In this document: positions 8,005 to 15,532 of the stretch, piece by piece
How positions within the stretch are numbered: the first letter of the stretch is position 1
How the letters are laid out: each line of letters begins with the position of its first letter
Source of the DNA: an uncultured Clostridiaceae bacterium
GTDB taxonomy: Bacteria; Bacillota; Clostridia; Oscillospirales; Ruminococcaceae
Direction: 5' to 3'
DNA length: 25,254 nucleotides
NCBI GenBank assembly: GCA_946411985.1
Contig: CAMKFY010000006.1
Location: 1 to 25,254 of the forward strand
Position numbers and translations under genes: made by a program
The notes under the pieces: generated by a model
The model's input: the letters and a program-made list of their open reading frames with translations, nothing else
Told to the model about the DNA's origin: nothing
The model's database searches: none

Positions 8005-10233
8005 TCACCCTGTTCCATCATCCATTTGAAATGTTACTTCTACAGGATATCCACGCACCACCATTGAGTCTGGTTCAGGAGATTGAGCTATGGCTATGGC
8101 TTTGCTGTTTGGCCTTACTGCCATATTTTCCACCATCATGTTAATGCCGCAGTTATTTAATGCTTCCTTTGTTTGAGATTGGTTGCAACCCAATATATTT
8201 GGAACTTTAACTGTGTTTTTCTCTATATCTTCAATATCGGTGTAGCAATAAATTATAGAATTTTTATTTATGTTTATGCTAGGAGTTGGCAGCTGCGTTA
8301 AAACTCTTTCGCCTTTGCCTATAAATTTAATATTTTCAAGGCCTGCCTTTTCTAGTTTAGATTTAGCGTCATCTAATAACATGCCTTCTACGGGGGGCAC
8401 TTTAGCAAAATATTTCAAAAATTCTTTGTCGGGGTAGCTCTGTGGAAACCCAAAATATGGCGCCACTTTACTTGTTATTTTAGAAGCTGTTGGGCTTGCC
8501 ACTTCACTTCCATAGTAATGTGATGTGCCTGGGCCGTCTGCAAATACTAGCATAGCATATTCTGGGTCATCTCCTACAAGAAAGCTGGCAAAAGAGCTAA
8601 CATATTTTTCTTCGCCTGTTGCTTGTTTATATGAAAGATCTTGGCCTGTTCCTGTTTTTCCTCCTGTTAAATAGCCGGGCACGCTAGAGTTTGTGCCTGT
8701 TCCGTGTGGCCCTTTAACTACTTCTATTAATGCTTTGCGCATTGTAGCTGAAGTTTCGCGAGATATCGCCTGACGACGTGGTTTTTTTATGTTTGTGCGT
8801 ATAACGTTGCCGTTTGCGTCTAACACCTGTTTTAAAAGGTGCGGAGTTTGTAAATATCCGCCATTAACAACAGCTGCAAAAGCGTTCAGCATTTGAATAG
8901 GCGTAATAGATAAAGACTGGCCAAAAGACTCTGAGGCTAGCGATACCGGTGTAAGGTCTTTTGCTTTGTAATATATTGGGCTTGCTTCGCCTGGCAGGTC
9001 TATATTTGTTTTTTTGGTTATGCCAAAAAGTTCTAAATATTTTGTGAATAGTACGGCACCTATTTTAAGCCCAAGCTGCACAAAACCTGGGTTGCAGGAG
9101 TTAACAATTATTTGAATAAAATTTTGAAGGCCATGCCCTAAGCCACCTTTCCAGCATCTTATAAATCTGTTTCCCACCGTTATTCCACCACTGCAGGTAA
9201 ATGTAGAATTTAAAGACGCAACCTTTTCTTCCAAAGCAGCAGACGCAGTTACCACCTTAAAAACAGAACCAGGCTCATATGTATCAGATACAATCTTATT
9301 TCTCCAGTTTATTTCGCGTGCCTCTTTTTCTGGTTTATCTTTTATGGCAGGGAAATTGAATGTGTCTGGCAACACGAATGGGTCATTTAAATCAAACTCT
9401 GGGTGTAGAGCCATGGCTACAATTTCGCCGCTTTTAACATTCATAATTATTACGCCACACCTATCTGAAACTAAATTCCATTTGTGTAAATCTATTACAG
9501 CGTTGCTACATATTCTTTGCACAACAGAATCCAGCGAAACAACTATACCGTTTCCATCTTTAGCAGGTTCTTTATTTTCATAGTCGTATGGCATAGGCCC
9601 ACCCAAGGCATCTTGAACACGCACCACTCTGCCAGGAGTGCCCGATAATATTTTGTTATAGAATAGTTCTAAGCCTATTAAGCCCTGGTTATCGGCGCCT
9701 ACAAAGCCTATTGTATGGGAAGCTAGCCTGCCTAATGGGTAATATCTTTTAGTGTCTTCTTCTGTGTTTACTGCGCCAGTTAGTTTATTTTTTTTTATAT
9801 ATTCTAAAACTTCGTCGCGCTTAGATTTTTCTATATTTTTTTGAACTATTTCATATTTGCGTTTTGAGGTGGTGCACCTTTTAAAAATTTTTTCTTTATT
9901 TTCAACTTCAAGCATGTCACAAAGATGGCTCACCACCTTTTCTTTTTGCTCTTCAGATTTGAATTGGTTCGGCGACACCGACACTGTCCATACGGTAGCA
10001 TTTTGAGCCAGTGGCACCATATTTCTATCGTATATTGTGCCCCTGTTTGGCCGTATTGTTACTGCAGACATCTGCCTGTTTCTAGCTTTTACGCCATATT
10101 TTACACCATTAATTTTAGCAAAACAAGCAATATATATTATTCTTATGGACAGTATAAAAAAACAAATTGTTAGAAACCCAAGTATTACAACATTTAATTT
10201 GAATTTCATTTTTCTATTAGGCATTTTAGCCAT
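8005..10233 (-). CDS. class B penicillin-binding protein with two PASTA domains (SpoVD/FtsI type)
   Basis: This is a septal or sporulation transpeptidase that cross-links glycan made by its SEDS partner. The 742-aa product has a short cytoplasmic Lys/Arg-rich start, one membrane segment at about 12-38, the PBP dimerisation domain with RGTIYDRN at 64-71, and a transpeptidase domain with SVFK (Ser323 nucleophile, Lys326), SCN (379-381) and KTG (526-528). Two PASTA-like repeats follow at about 611-680 and 681-740, each opening with a VP motif (KVPPVEGM, VKVPNILG). One PASTA domain is typical of SpoVD; two resemble PBP2x-like division proteins, so the choice between FtsI and SpoVD stays open. The ATG at 10231-10233 has an AGAGGA SD seven bases upstream. 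An atypical 351-bp gap separates it from the ftsL-like gene. Confidence 0.93.
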   Translation of the reverse strand: MAKMPNRKMKFKLNVVILGFLTICFFILSIRIIYIACFAKINGVKYGVKARNRQMSAVTIRPNRGTIYDRNMVPLAQNATVWTVSVSPNQFKSEEQKEKVVSHLCDMLEVENKEKIFKRCTTSKRKYEIVQKNIEKSKRDEVLEYIKKNKLTGAVNTEEDTKRYYPLGRLASHTIGFVGADNQGLIGLELFYNKILSGTPGRVVRVQDALGGPMPYDYENKEPAKDGNGIVVSLDSVVQRICSNAVIDLHKWNLVSDRCGVIIMNVKSGEIVAMALHPEFDLNDPFVLPDTFNFPAIKDKPEKEAREINWRNKIVSDTYEPGSVFKVVTASAALEEKVASLNSTFTCSGGITVGNRFIRCWKGGLGHGLQNFIQIIVNSCNPGFVQLGLKIGAVLFTKYLELFGITKKTNIDLPGEASPIYYKAKDLTPVSLASESFGQSLSITPIQMLNAFAAVVNGGYLQTPHLLKQVLDANGNVIRTNIKKPRRQAISRETSATMRKALIEVVKGPHGTGTNSSVPGYLTGGKTGTGQDLSYKQATGEEKYVSSFASFLVGDDPEYAMLVFADGPGTSHYYGSEVASPTASKITSKVAPYFGFPQSYPDKEFLKYFAKVPPVEGMLLDDAKSKLEKAGLENIKFIGKGERVLTQLPTPSININKNSIIYCYTDIEDIEKNTVKVPNILGCNQSQTKEALNNCGINMMVENMAVRPNSKAIAIAQSPEPDSMVVRGYPVEVTFQMDDGTG

Positions 10234-10272
10234 AAAAGCGTCCTCTTACTTTCACATTAATATATACTAAAA

Positions 10273-10300
10273 GTCTATTCGAAATTTAAAGCGAATAGAC
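10273..10300 (-). repeat. 9-bp perfect inverted repeat upstream of the PBP gene
   Basis: GTCTATTCG (10273-10281) and CGAATAGAC (10292-10300) are perfect inverted copies around a 10-base AT loop. In the sense (minus) direction TTTTAG follows the stem, a weak U-run, and the PBP start codon is 39 bases further on. It may be an inefficient terminator or attenuator, an mRNA processing or stability element, or a protein site. The stem has four G-C pairs and is one of the better hairpins in the cluster. Confidence 0.4.
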
Positions 10301-10448
10301 CAATTAATGGAAATTTTTATTTATTATATTATAGATTTTATGTAAACTTATCGCTCTAACGTTGAATACTTGATATATTTTAAACCTAATTTTTTATTTT
10401 GTAAATATTAGTTTTTATACAATTTTTTGATGCAGCCTTGTTGTATTT

Positions 10449-10513
10449 AATTTTTTATTTTGTCTAGAATGTTTGTTTTTGAACGTTCCACTTTTTGCTT
10501 TTATTTTTATATT
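10449..10513 (-). pseudogene. decayed duplicate of the 3' end of the ftsL-like gene
   Basis: Read on the plus strand, 10449-10479 matches 10611-10641 (the last codons of the ftsL-like gene) at 28 of 31 positions, and the three differences are all transitions. Similarity resumes after small gaps, with ...ACTTTTTGCTTTTA... matching the stretch that encodes the Ser/Lys tail, including one lost GCAAAA hexamer unit on the minus strand. The copy is frameshifted and contains stops, so it cannot be translated as the FtsL tail. The simplest reading is a tandem duplication of about 162 bp followed by decay, or an older 3' end of the gene left behind. The low sequence complexity makes the exact borders uncertain. 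Confidence 0.5.
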
Positions 10514-10584
10514 AATACAATAATACAATTTTTGGTTTATGTTGAAAATATATTTTAAATTATATTAAATTTAATATTTTAGTG

Positions 10585-11085
10585 TTAAATATTGAATATA
10601 TCTTGAATCCAATTTTTTATTTTATCTAAAATGCTTGTTTTCCTTTTAAATGTTTCACTTTTGCTTTTGCTCTTATTTTTAGAGTTAGAGTCAGAGTTAA
10701 TATCACTTTGAGATATGTAATTAGCCTGTAACATATTGTTTTTTCTCATACCTAATTTTACTTTTGCATATTGTTCTATTTTAGAAGGGTTTAAATAGTT
10801 AGTTTGCATTAACGCTTTTAACCTTACATTTTCACTTTGCTGAATTTTATATTGTTGCTTAGTTAAATTAACACTAATATTCAATTCATTTTGTTTAACT
10901 AAGTTTACAATGTAAAAAGATAAAACGGTGGCAGTTAAAGACACCAAAAACACGTAAAAGGTAAGCTTTATTTTAGCAACCTCGCTCTTTTTTATTCTGC
11001 CTATGTGTGAGCTATTTTGCTTTGTTCTAATTTTTGGATTTTTAACATACATTCCTTTATAGGCTAAATTAGACTTATCTATCAC
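10585..11085 (-). CDS. ftsL: FtsL-like cell division protein (septum formation initiator family)
   Basis: FtsL-type proteins are small bitopic membrane proteins that form a coiled-coil complex with DivIC/FtsB and activate the septal SEDS-PBP pair. The 166-aa product fits: a basic cytoplasmic segment (1-40), one membrane helix at about 42-64, a polar heptad-rich stretch at 65-98, then NPSKIEQYAKVKLGMRK at about 99-115, which resembles the conserved end of FtsL/DivIC proteins. A Ser/Asn/Lys-rich tail (about 127-148) and a short amphipathic end follow. The GTG start at 11083-11085 has SD AAGGAG 10 bases upstream. Its place between rsmH and the PBP gene is that of ftsL. Family sequence is poorly conserved, so the symbol rests mostly on position and architecture. 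Confidence 0.8.
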   Translation of the reverse strand: MIDKSNLAYKGMYVKNPKIRTKQNSSHIGRIKKSEVAKIKLTFYVFLVSLTATVLSFYIVNLVKQNELNISVNLTKQQYKIQQSENVRLKALMQTNYLNPSKIEQYAKVKLGMRKNNMLQANYISQSDINSDSNSKNKSKSKSETFKRKTSILDKIKNWIQDIFNI

Positions 11086-11153
11086 TGTAAACTTACTCCT
11101 TAAATGTTATTTTACATATTTTTTGAGTAATAAACTTGCGTTTTAAAATAGAG

Positions 11154-11181
11154 AATATAACATAAATACATTTAGGCTAAA
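11154..11181 (-). promoter_or_regulatory. possible extended -10 promoter upstream of ftsL-like gene
   Basis: In the 157-bp gap after rsmH the minus strand reads TGTTATATT, an extended -10 (TATATT at 11154-11159), 16 bases from TTTAGC (11176-11181), a weak -35. It would start transcription about 60 bases before the GTG of the ftsL-like gene. A 10-bp palindrome GTTTATAAAC (11232-11241) lies nearer rsmH. The support is only consensus similarity in AT-rich DNA. Confidence 0.3.
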
Positions 11182-11242
11182 TAATTAAATACTCAGCTAC
11201 TATATAATTTAACGTAAATTTTAAGTTATACGTTTATAAACA

Positions 11243-12160
11243 TTATAGTTTTTCCAAAACTCTAAGTTTGGCGGAATGCGCTCTGTTATTTTTGCTTATT
11301 TCGTCATCGTTTGGTGTTATAGGTTTCTTATTTAAAATGTTTGCTTTTTTAACATTTTTGCAAACACATATTGGAAAATTCTTTGAACATATACACCCAG
11401 TGGCTTTATCTTTGTAAAAATTCTTAACTATTTTGTCTTCTAATGAATGAAAAGATATAACTAAAAGCCTACCTTTTGGTTTTAAGAGGTTAAAAGCAGA
11501 ATTCAAGCCCTTTTTAAGGTTTAAAAATTCGTTGTTAACTGCTATTCTAATAGCTTGAAATGTTTTTTTGCATGGATTTTTTTGTCTTTTAAATTTAAAT
11601 GGCACAACACCTCTAATTATATTTGCCAAGTCCTCGGTTGTTTCAATTGCTTTATATGTTCTTCTCAGCACTATTTCATTTGCTATTTTAAAAGCAAATC
11701 GCTCTTCGCCATAAATTTTAAGAATATTGGCAATTTCTTTAGCGCTTTTAAAATTTAATATTTGCTTTGCAGATTCTCCAGTTTTGCTCATTCGCATATC
11801 GAGTGGGCCGTTTTTTTTATAAGAAAACCCTCTTTTGGCGTTGTCTAGTTGGTGTGAAGAAACGCCAAGATCCATTAAAACGCCGTCCACCTTTTCATTA
11901 ACAAATTTTTCCATATTAGCAAAATCTTCATTTATTAATGCTACGCTGTAGCCGCTCAATTTTTCTTTTGAAAAGCTTATTGCGTCAGGGTCTTTATCAA
12001 ACGCAAACAATTTTCCGTTTATTAATTTTTTTGCTATTTCAATGGCGTGCCCAGCTCCGCCTACCGTGGCGTCTATATATGTTCCATTTGGCTGTATATT
12101 TAAATTATTTATAACCTCATTTAATAAAACAGGCGTATGTGAAAAATTTATATTATGCAT
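11243..12160 (-). CDS. rsmH: 16S rRNA (cytosine(1402)-N(4))-methyltransferase RsmH
   Basis: RsmH (MraW) uses S-adenosylmethionine to methylate N4 of C1402 in 16S rRNA at the ribosomal P site. The 305-aa product shows HTPVLLNEV at 8-16, the SAM-binding DATVGGAGHA at 30-39, the FDKDPDA acidic loop, MDLGVSSHQLD, RGFSY...GPLDMRM, and the C-terminal ISFHSLEDKIVK followed by a four-cysteine cluster (CICSKNFPICVCK). It is the first gene of the dcw cluster; the mraZ gene that often precedes it is not there. The ATG at 12158-12160 begins the conserved N terminus, but only a weak AAGTGA lies at SD distance. A strong promoter about 130 nt upstream and a repeat-bearing leader suggest control of the whole cluster from this point. 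Confidence 0.97.
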   Translation of the reverse strand: MHNINFSHTPVLLNEVINNLNIQPNGTYIDATVGGAGHAIEIAKKLINGKLFAFDKDPDAISFSKEKLSGYSVALINEDFANMEKFVNEKVDGVLMDLGVSSHQLDNAKRGFSYKKNGPLDMRMSKTGESAKQILNFKSAKEIANILKIYGEERFAFKIANEIVLRRTYKAIETTEDLANIIRGVVPFKFKRQKNPCKKTFQAIRIAVNNEFLNLKKGLNSAFNLLKPKGRLLVISFHSLEDKIVKNFYKDKATGCICSKNFPICVCKNVKKANILNKKPITPNDDEISKNNRAHSAKLRVLEKL

Positions 12161-12196
12161 AAAAAATCACTTATTCGTAAAATATACTAAATATTG

Positions 12197-12239
12197 TTAC
12201 AAAATTAGAGCGAATTTATTACAAAGTAGGAGCATATTT
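12197..12239 (-). repeat. 22-nt tandem repeat in the rsmH leader
   Basis: Two 21-base units with a period of 22 (12197-12217 and 12219-12239 on the plus strand) match at 16 of 21 positions. Both begin TTACAAA and share a central AGC and a terminal ATTT. They lie between the predicted rsmH transcription start (about 12290) and its ATG. GTTACAAA (12196-12203) and TTTGTAAC (12237-12244) form a perfect 8-bp inverted repeat that brackets the pair, and GTTACAAA-type arms could pair in more than one way in the transcript. A two-helical-turn period suggests an operator; the alternative arms also fit an RNA switch. Confidence 0.45.
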
Positions 12240-12296
12240 GTAACTATTATTCAAAGTTTTGTTACCAATCTGCAAACAAAAACCGAGTCTAAACTA

Positions 12297-12325
12297 ATTA
12301 TAACAGCTAAAACAAAAAATTTCAA
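12297..12325 (-). promoter_or_regulatory. predicted sigma-A promoter of rsmH / dcw cluster
   Basis: On the minus strand TTGAAA (12320-12325) lies 17 bases upstream of a perfect TATAAT (12297-12302), and TGT precedes the -10 to make an extended -10. Transcription would begin near 12290, giving rsmH an untranslated leader of about 130 nt that contains the tandem repeat. This is the best promoter match on the dcw side and probably drives the whole cluster. Confidence 0.65.
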
Positions 12326-12421
12326 CAAAAAATATAAAAATAGACAAAATGAATATAAAAAGTGTTATAAAAAGCTTAAATTTTGTATTTTATTTTTTTA
12401 TTTTAATTTATTTCAAAAATA

Positions 12422-12450
12422 TTGACTTTTAACATTTATGCTATTAAAAT
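12422..12450 (+). promoter_or_regulatory. predicted sigma-A promoter reading toward ackA (distal)
   Basis: TTGACT (12422-12427), 17-base spacer, TAAAAT (12445-12450) on the plus strand, one mismatch to consensus in each hexamer. The start would be near 12457, about 360 nt before the ackA start codon, so it implies either a long ackA leader or a separate short RNA. No intrinsic terminator is obvious between here and ackA. Confidence 0.45.
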
Positions 12451-12670
12451 TGTACAAGGTTGGTTGTATTTGGTTTTATTGGAACATTTTTTCGGTATGG
12501 TGTATAACGTATGAGGAAGATGTGTTTTTTGTTAGAGTTGGCGGTTTGTGTTGTTAAATTTTATTTATAACAACCTGCTAAATGTTGAGTGTTTTATATA
12601 AATTGTTGTGGTAAGTTTTTGGTGTATGTACATATTAAAAGCTTGTAAAGGTTTTTTGTTTATTTTAAAA

Positions 12671-12700
12671 TTGGCTTAGTTGTTGAATTTTGTTTATAAT
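12671..12700 (+). promoter_or_regulatory. predicted sigma-A promoter of ackA (proximal)
   Basis: TTGGCT (12671-12676), 18-base spacer, perfect TATAAT (12695-12700) on the plus strand. Transcription would start near 12707 and give ackA a leader of about 110 nt. The spacer is one base longer than ideal and the -35 matches at four of six positions. Confidence 0.45.
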
Positions 12701-12819
12701 ATCTGTAGCAGGTTTATTAAATTATTTGGGGTGTAGTGAGAGGTTTGGTTTTTATATTATAAAAATATATTTAACGTCTATTTTGATTTTTAATAATTTT
12801 TATGTTTGGGGAGATAGTT

Positions 12820-14019
12820 TTGATAATATTGGTTATAAATGCTGGCAGTTCGTCGCTTAAATATCAGTTAATGGATATGAGCTGCGAAAAGCCTATGGCA
12901 AAGGGTATATGTGAGAGAATAGGGGCAGGCGGCGCTGTAACGCATAAAACAAGTGATGGCAGGCAATATGAGGGGCAGCAAAATATAAAAGACCATAAGG
13001 CAGCTTTTGAAATTGTTGCGAAGCTTTTAACCGACGAAAAATATGGCGTTGTGCGCAGCCTAGATGATATAGCGGCCGTTGGGCATAGAATTGTGCAGGG
13101 GGCTGAAATTTTTAAAAAGTCTGAGTTGGTGGACGCAGATGTGCTTCAAAAAATTGAAAGCCTTAGTGCGCTCGCGCCGCTTCACAACCATTCTCAAGCT
13201 CAGGCAATAAAGGCGTGCATTGAAACGTTTGGCGAAAGCAAGAAGCAGGTTGTTGTGTTTGACACGTCATTTCATCAAACAGTTAAAGAGGAGGCGTTTC
13301 TTTATGGTTTGCCATATGAATATTATGAAAAATATGGCATTAGAAAGTATGGTTTTCATGGCACGTCTCATAGGTATGTTAGCGCTAGGGCTGCAGAAAT
13401 TTTAGGGAAAAATTTGAAAGATATAAAGCTTATTAGTTGCCATTTGGGGAATGGTTCTTCTGTTTGCGCTGTTCAAAATGGTGAGTCGGTAGACACTAGC
13501 ATGGGGCTTACTCCGCTTGCTGGGCTTTTAATGGGAACAAGGTGTGGCGATATAGACCCTTCATGTGTTGTTTTTTTAATGGAGCGTGAAGGGTTAACAG
13601 CAGCAGATATGTCTAAAATAATGAACGAAAAATCTGGGTTGCTGGGAATATCTGGTGTTGGTAGTGATTGTAGAGATGTTAAGAAAGCTGCAGATAGTGG
13701 CAACAAAAGAGCAAGGCTTGCTTTAAATATGCTTTCTTTTCAGGTGCGAAAATATATAGCACAATGTGTTGCTGCCATGGATGGCGTAGACGTTTTAACC
13801 TTTGCTGGGGGCATTGGGGAGAATTGTCACGACCTTGTTATATCTGTTTGTGAGAATTTAAATTTTTTAGGAGCCAAGGTAGACGCTAAAAAGGTTTTAG
13901 ATATATCTGGTGGCAAGCAGGGTATAATAAGTTCTGAAGATTCTAAAATAGATATACTTATAATTCCCACTAATGAAGAGCTTTTAATAGCAAAGGATGT
14001 TGTTAGCTTAATTTCTTAA
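12820..14019 (+). CDS. ackA: acetate kinase (AckA)
   Basis: AckA interconverts acetyl phosphate plus ADP with acetate plus ATP, the substrate-level phosphorylation step of acetate fermentation. Family signatures are LVINAGSSSLKYQL at the N terminus, DTSFHQT, YGIRKYGFHGTSHRYVS, CHLGNGSSVCAV, DTSMGLTPLAGLLMGTRCGD, FAGGIGEN and PTNEELLIA. I chose the TTG at 12820: it begins MIILVINAGSS, the expected N terminus, and has GGGGAG at 12808-12813 six bases upstream. An in-frame ATG at 12802 would add six non-conserved residues and place the SD inside the gene. The product is then 399 aa, the normal length. A pta gene, the usual partner, is not in the window. gltX follows after 30 bp. Confidence 0.96.
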   Translation: MIILVINAGSSSLKYQLMDMSCEKPMAKGICERIGAGGAVTHKTSDGRQYEGQQNIKDHKAAFEIVAKLLTDEKYGVVRSLDDIAAVGHRIVQGAEIFKKSELVDADVLQKIESLSALAPLHNHSQAQAIKACIETFGESKKQVVVFDTSFHQTVKEEAFLYGLPYEYYEKYGIRKYGFHGTSHRYVSARAAEILGKNLKDIKLISCHLGNGSSVCAVQNGESVDTSMGLTPLAGLLMGTRCGDIDPSCVVFLMEREGLTAADMSKIMNEKSGLLGISGVGSDCRDVKKAADSGNKRARLALNMLSFQVRKYIAQCVAAMDGVDVLTFAGGIGENCHDLVISVCENLNFLGAKVDAKKVLDISGGKQGIISSEDSKIDILIIPTNEELLIAKDVVSLIS

Positions 14020-14049
14020 GTTGAATTTTATATTGTAAGGAAGTTTTAT

Positions 14050-15498
14050 ATGTTTGAAAAGGTGAGAACAAGGTTTGCCCCGTCTCCAACGGGTTATATG
14101 CATATTGGGAATTTGCGAACTGCTCTGTATGCTTTTCTGTTAGCTCGTAAAAATAATGGAGACTTTATATTGCGAATTGAAGACACAGATTGCGAAAGAA
14201 AGGTTGAGGGCGCGCAAGATGTTATATATAGCAGTTTAAAAAAAGCAGGCATTAGTTGGGATGAGGGCCCCGATGTTGGGGGGGATTTTGGGCCATATAT
14301 TCAAAGTGAAAGGATGCATATTTTTAAAAGTTATGCTTTAAAGCTTGTGGAGGCTGGCAAGGCGTATAGGTGTTTTTGTTCGAAAGAGCGGTTGGAGCGC
14401 ATAAAAAGTTTGCAAAAAGCAGATAAAAAGCCAGCTAAGTATGATGGGCATTGTAAGGCGCTTTCGAGTGAGCAGGTGGCTCAAAGGTTGAGTGAAGGGG
14501 CTTCGTTTGTTATAAGGCAGAAGATGCCGCAAATTGGCGTTACAGAGTTTTGTGATGAGGTGTTTGGCAGGGTTAGCGTTAAAAATTCTGAATTAGAAGA
14601 CCAAATACTTATAAAGTCGGACGGCATGCCAACGTATAATTTTGCAAATGTTATAGATGACCACCTTATGAAAATATCGCATGTGGTGCGCGGCAGTGAG
14701 TATCTTTCTTCTGCTCCAAAATATAATTTGTTATATGAAGCGTTTTCTTGGGATGTGCCTAAATATATACATTGCTCTCCTGTTATGAAAAATGCTAAAG
14801 AAAAGCTTTCTAAGCGTCATGGCGATGAAACGTTTGAAGACCTTTTAAATATTGGCTATCTACCGCAAGCTGTTGTTAACTATATTGCTCTTTTGGGCTG
14901 GTCACCTAAGGGCGAGCGTGAAATTTTTAGTTTGAAAGAGCTTGAGGAAGTGTTTGATGTGGCTGGCATTTGCAAGTCGCCCGCCATTTTTGATATAAAA
15001 AAATTGGCTGCTATAAATTCTAAATATATAAGGAATATGACCGATAATGAATTTTTAGAAAATGCGAAGCCATATATTGATAGTAGCGTTAAAAGCAGTG
15101 TGGATATTAATTTTCTTGTGCAGATGCTTAAAAACCGCACAGAAAATTTTAAAGATTTGCCAAGCCAGTTAGATTTTATAGACACGTTGCCTGAATATAG
15201 TGCAGATTTGTTTATAAATAAAAAGATGAAGACAACTAAGGAATCTTCTCTTGAGGTGTTAAAAAAGCTTGTTTTGGTGTTGAAAAATGTTAAAGATTTT
15301 GGCTTTGATAGTTTGCATAGTGTGGTGTTTAAATTTATAGATAGCTTAGGAGTTAAAAATGGTGTTGTGCTATGGCCGCTTAGGGTGGCTGTGTCTGGCA
15401 AGCAATTCACGCCAGGTGGCGGCCTTGAGTTAGCTTGCTTGTTAGGGCAAAATAAAACCGTTGAAAGGTTAGAAATAGCTATAGAAAAGTTGGCTTAA
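14050..15498 (+). CDS. gltX: glutamyl-tRNA synthetase (GltX)
   Basis: GltX charges tRNA-Glu with glutamate; in organisms lacking GlnRS it also misacylates tRNA-Gln for later amidation. The 482-aa class I synthetase has RFAPSPTGYMHIGNLRTAL with the HIGH-like HIGN at 18-21, RIEDTD at 42-47, and a KLSKR (KMSKS) loop at 252-256. Cys108, Cys110, Tyr131 and Cys135 match the zinc-site pattern of many bacterial GluRS. The anticodon-binding region follows and ends in a short helix that normally closes the family. The ATG at 14050 has SD TAAGGA about nine bases upstream. It is probably cotranscribed with ackA (30-bp gap) and with the ymdB-like gene 34 bp downstream. Confidence 0.97.
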   Translation: MFEKVRTRFAPSPTGYMHIGNLRTALYAFLLARKNNGDFILRIEDTDCERKVEGAQDVIYSSLKKAGISWDEGPDVGGDFGPYIQSERMHIFKSYALKLVEAGKAYRCFCSKERLERIKSLQKADKKPAKYDGHCKALSSEQVAQRLSEGASFVIRQKMPQIGVTEFCDEVFGRVSVKNSELEDQILIKSDGMPTYNFANVIDDHLMKISHVVRGSEYLSSAPKYNLLYEAFSWDVPKYIHCSPVMKNAKEKLSKRHGDETFEDLLNIGYLPQAVVNYIALLGWSPKGEREIFSLKELEEVFDVAGICKSPAIFDIKKLAAINSKYIRNMTDNEFLENAKPYIDSSVKSSVDINFLVQMLKNRTENFKDLPSQLDFIDTLPEYSADLFINKKMKTTKESSLEVLKKLVLVLKNVKDFGFDSLHSVVFKFIDSLGVKNGVVLWPLRVAVSGKQFTPGGGLELACLLGQNKTVERLEIAIEKLA

Positions 15499-15532
15499 CT
15501 TTTTATTGTTGAGTTTTGGGGTGGTGTTTTTT

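Larger units (their letters stand above)
10234..10584 (-). other. 351-bp AT-rich gap between ftsL-like gene and PBP gene
   Basis: No gene is supported here; every frame on both strands is broken by stops. The gap holds a perfect 9-bp hairpin at 10273-10300, a decayed copy of the 3' end of the ftsL-like gene at about 10449-10513, and a further 15-bp exact match to that copy at 10388-10402. A TTTACA at about 10342 on the minus strand resembles a -35 site but has no well-spaced -10. Gaps between other dcw genes here are 22 to 160 bp, so this one is out of line and looks like a site of duplication and decay. Confidence 0.6.
12161..12819. other. divergent intergenic region between rsmH and ackA
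   Basis: About 660 bp without a supported gene. From left to right it holds the rsmH leader with a 22-nt tandem repeat (12197-12239), the rsmH promoter on the minus strand (12297-12325), a strong plus-strand promoter-like site (12422-12450), a 7-bp perfect inverted repeat GTTGTTA/TAACAAC (12550-12556 and 12568-12574), and a second plus-strand promoter-like site (12671-12700). The plus strand of the right half is rich in G and T, while that of the left part is rich in A and C. Only tiny ORFs (under 40 codons) without ribosome sites occur. No DnaA-box cluster was seen. Confidence 0.6.

Noticed and set aside
12042..12425. 127-codon plus-strand ORF overlapping the start of rsmH
   Set aside because: It is antisense to the well-supported rsmH start and its promoter, has a low-complexity Lys/Asn-rich end, and no SD.
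12438..12557. 39-codon ORF on the plus strand (starts MLLKLYKV)
   Set aside because: Its ATG lies between the -35 and -10 of the promoter at 12422-12450, it has no ribosome site, and its Trp/Cys-rich product resembles no family I know.
12161..12801. Replication origin at the divergent region
   Set aside because: The skew flip is suggestive, but no DnaA-box cluster, AT-rich 13-mers arranged beside such boxes, or dnaA/dnaN genes are present.
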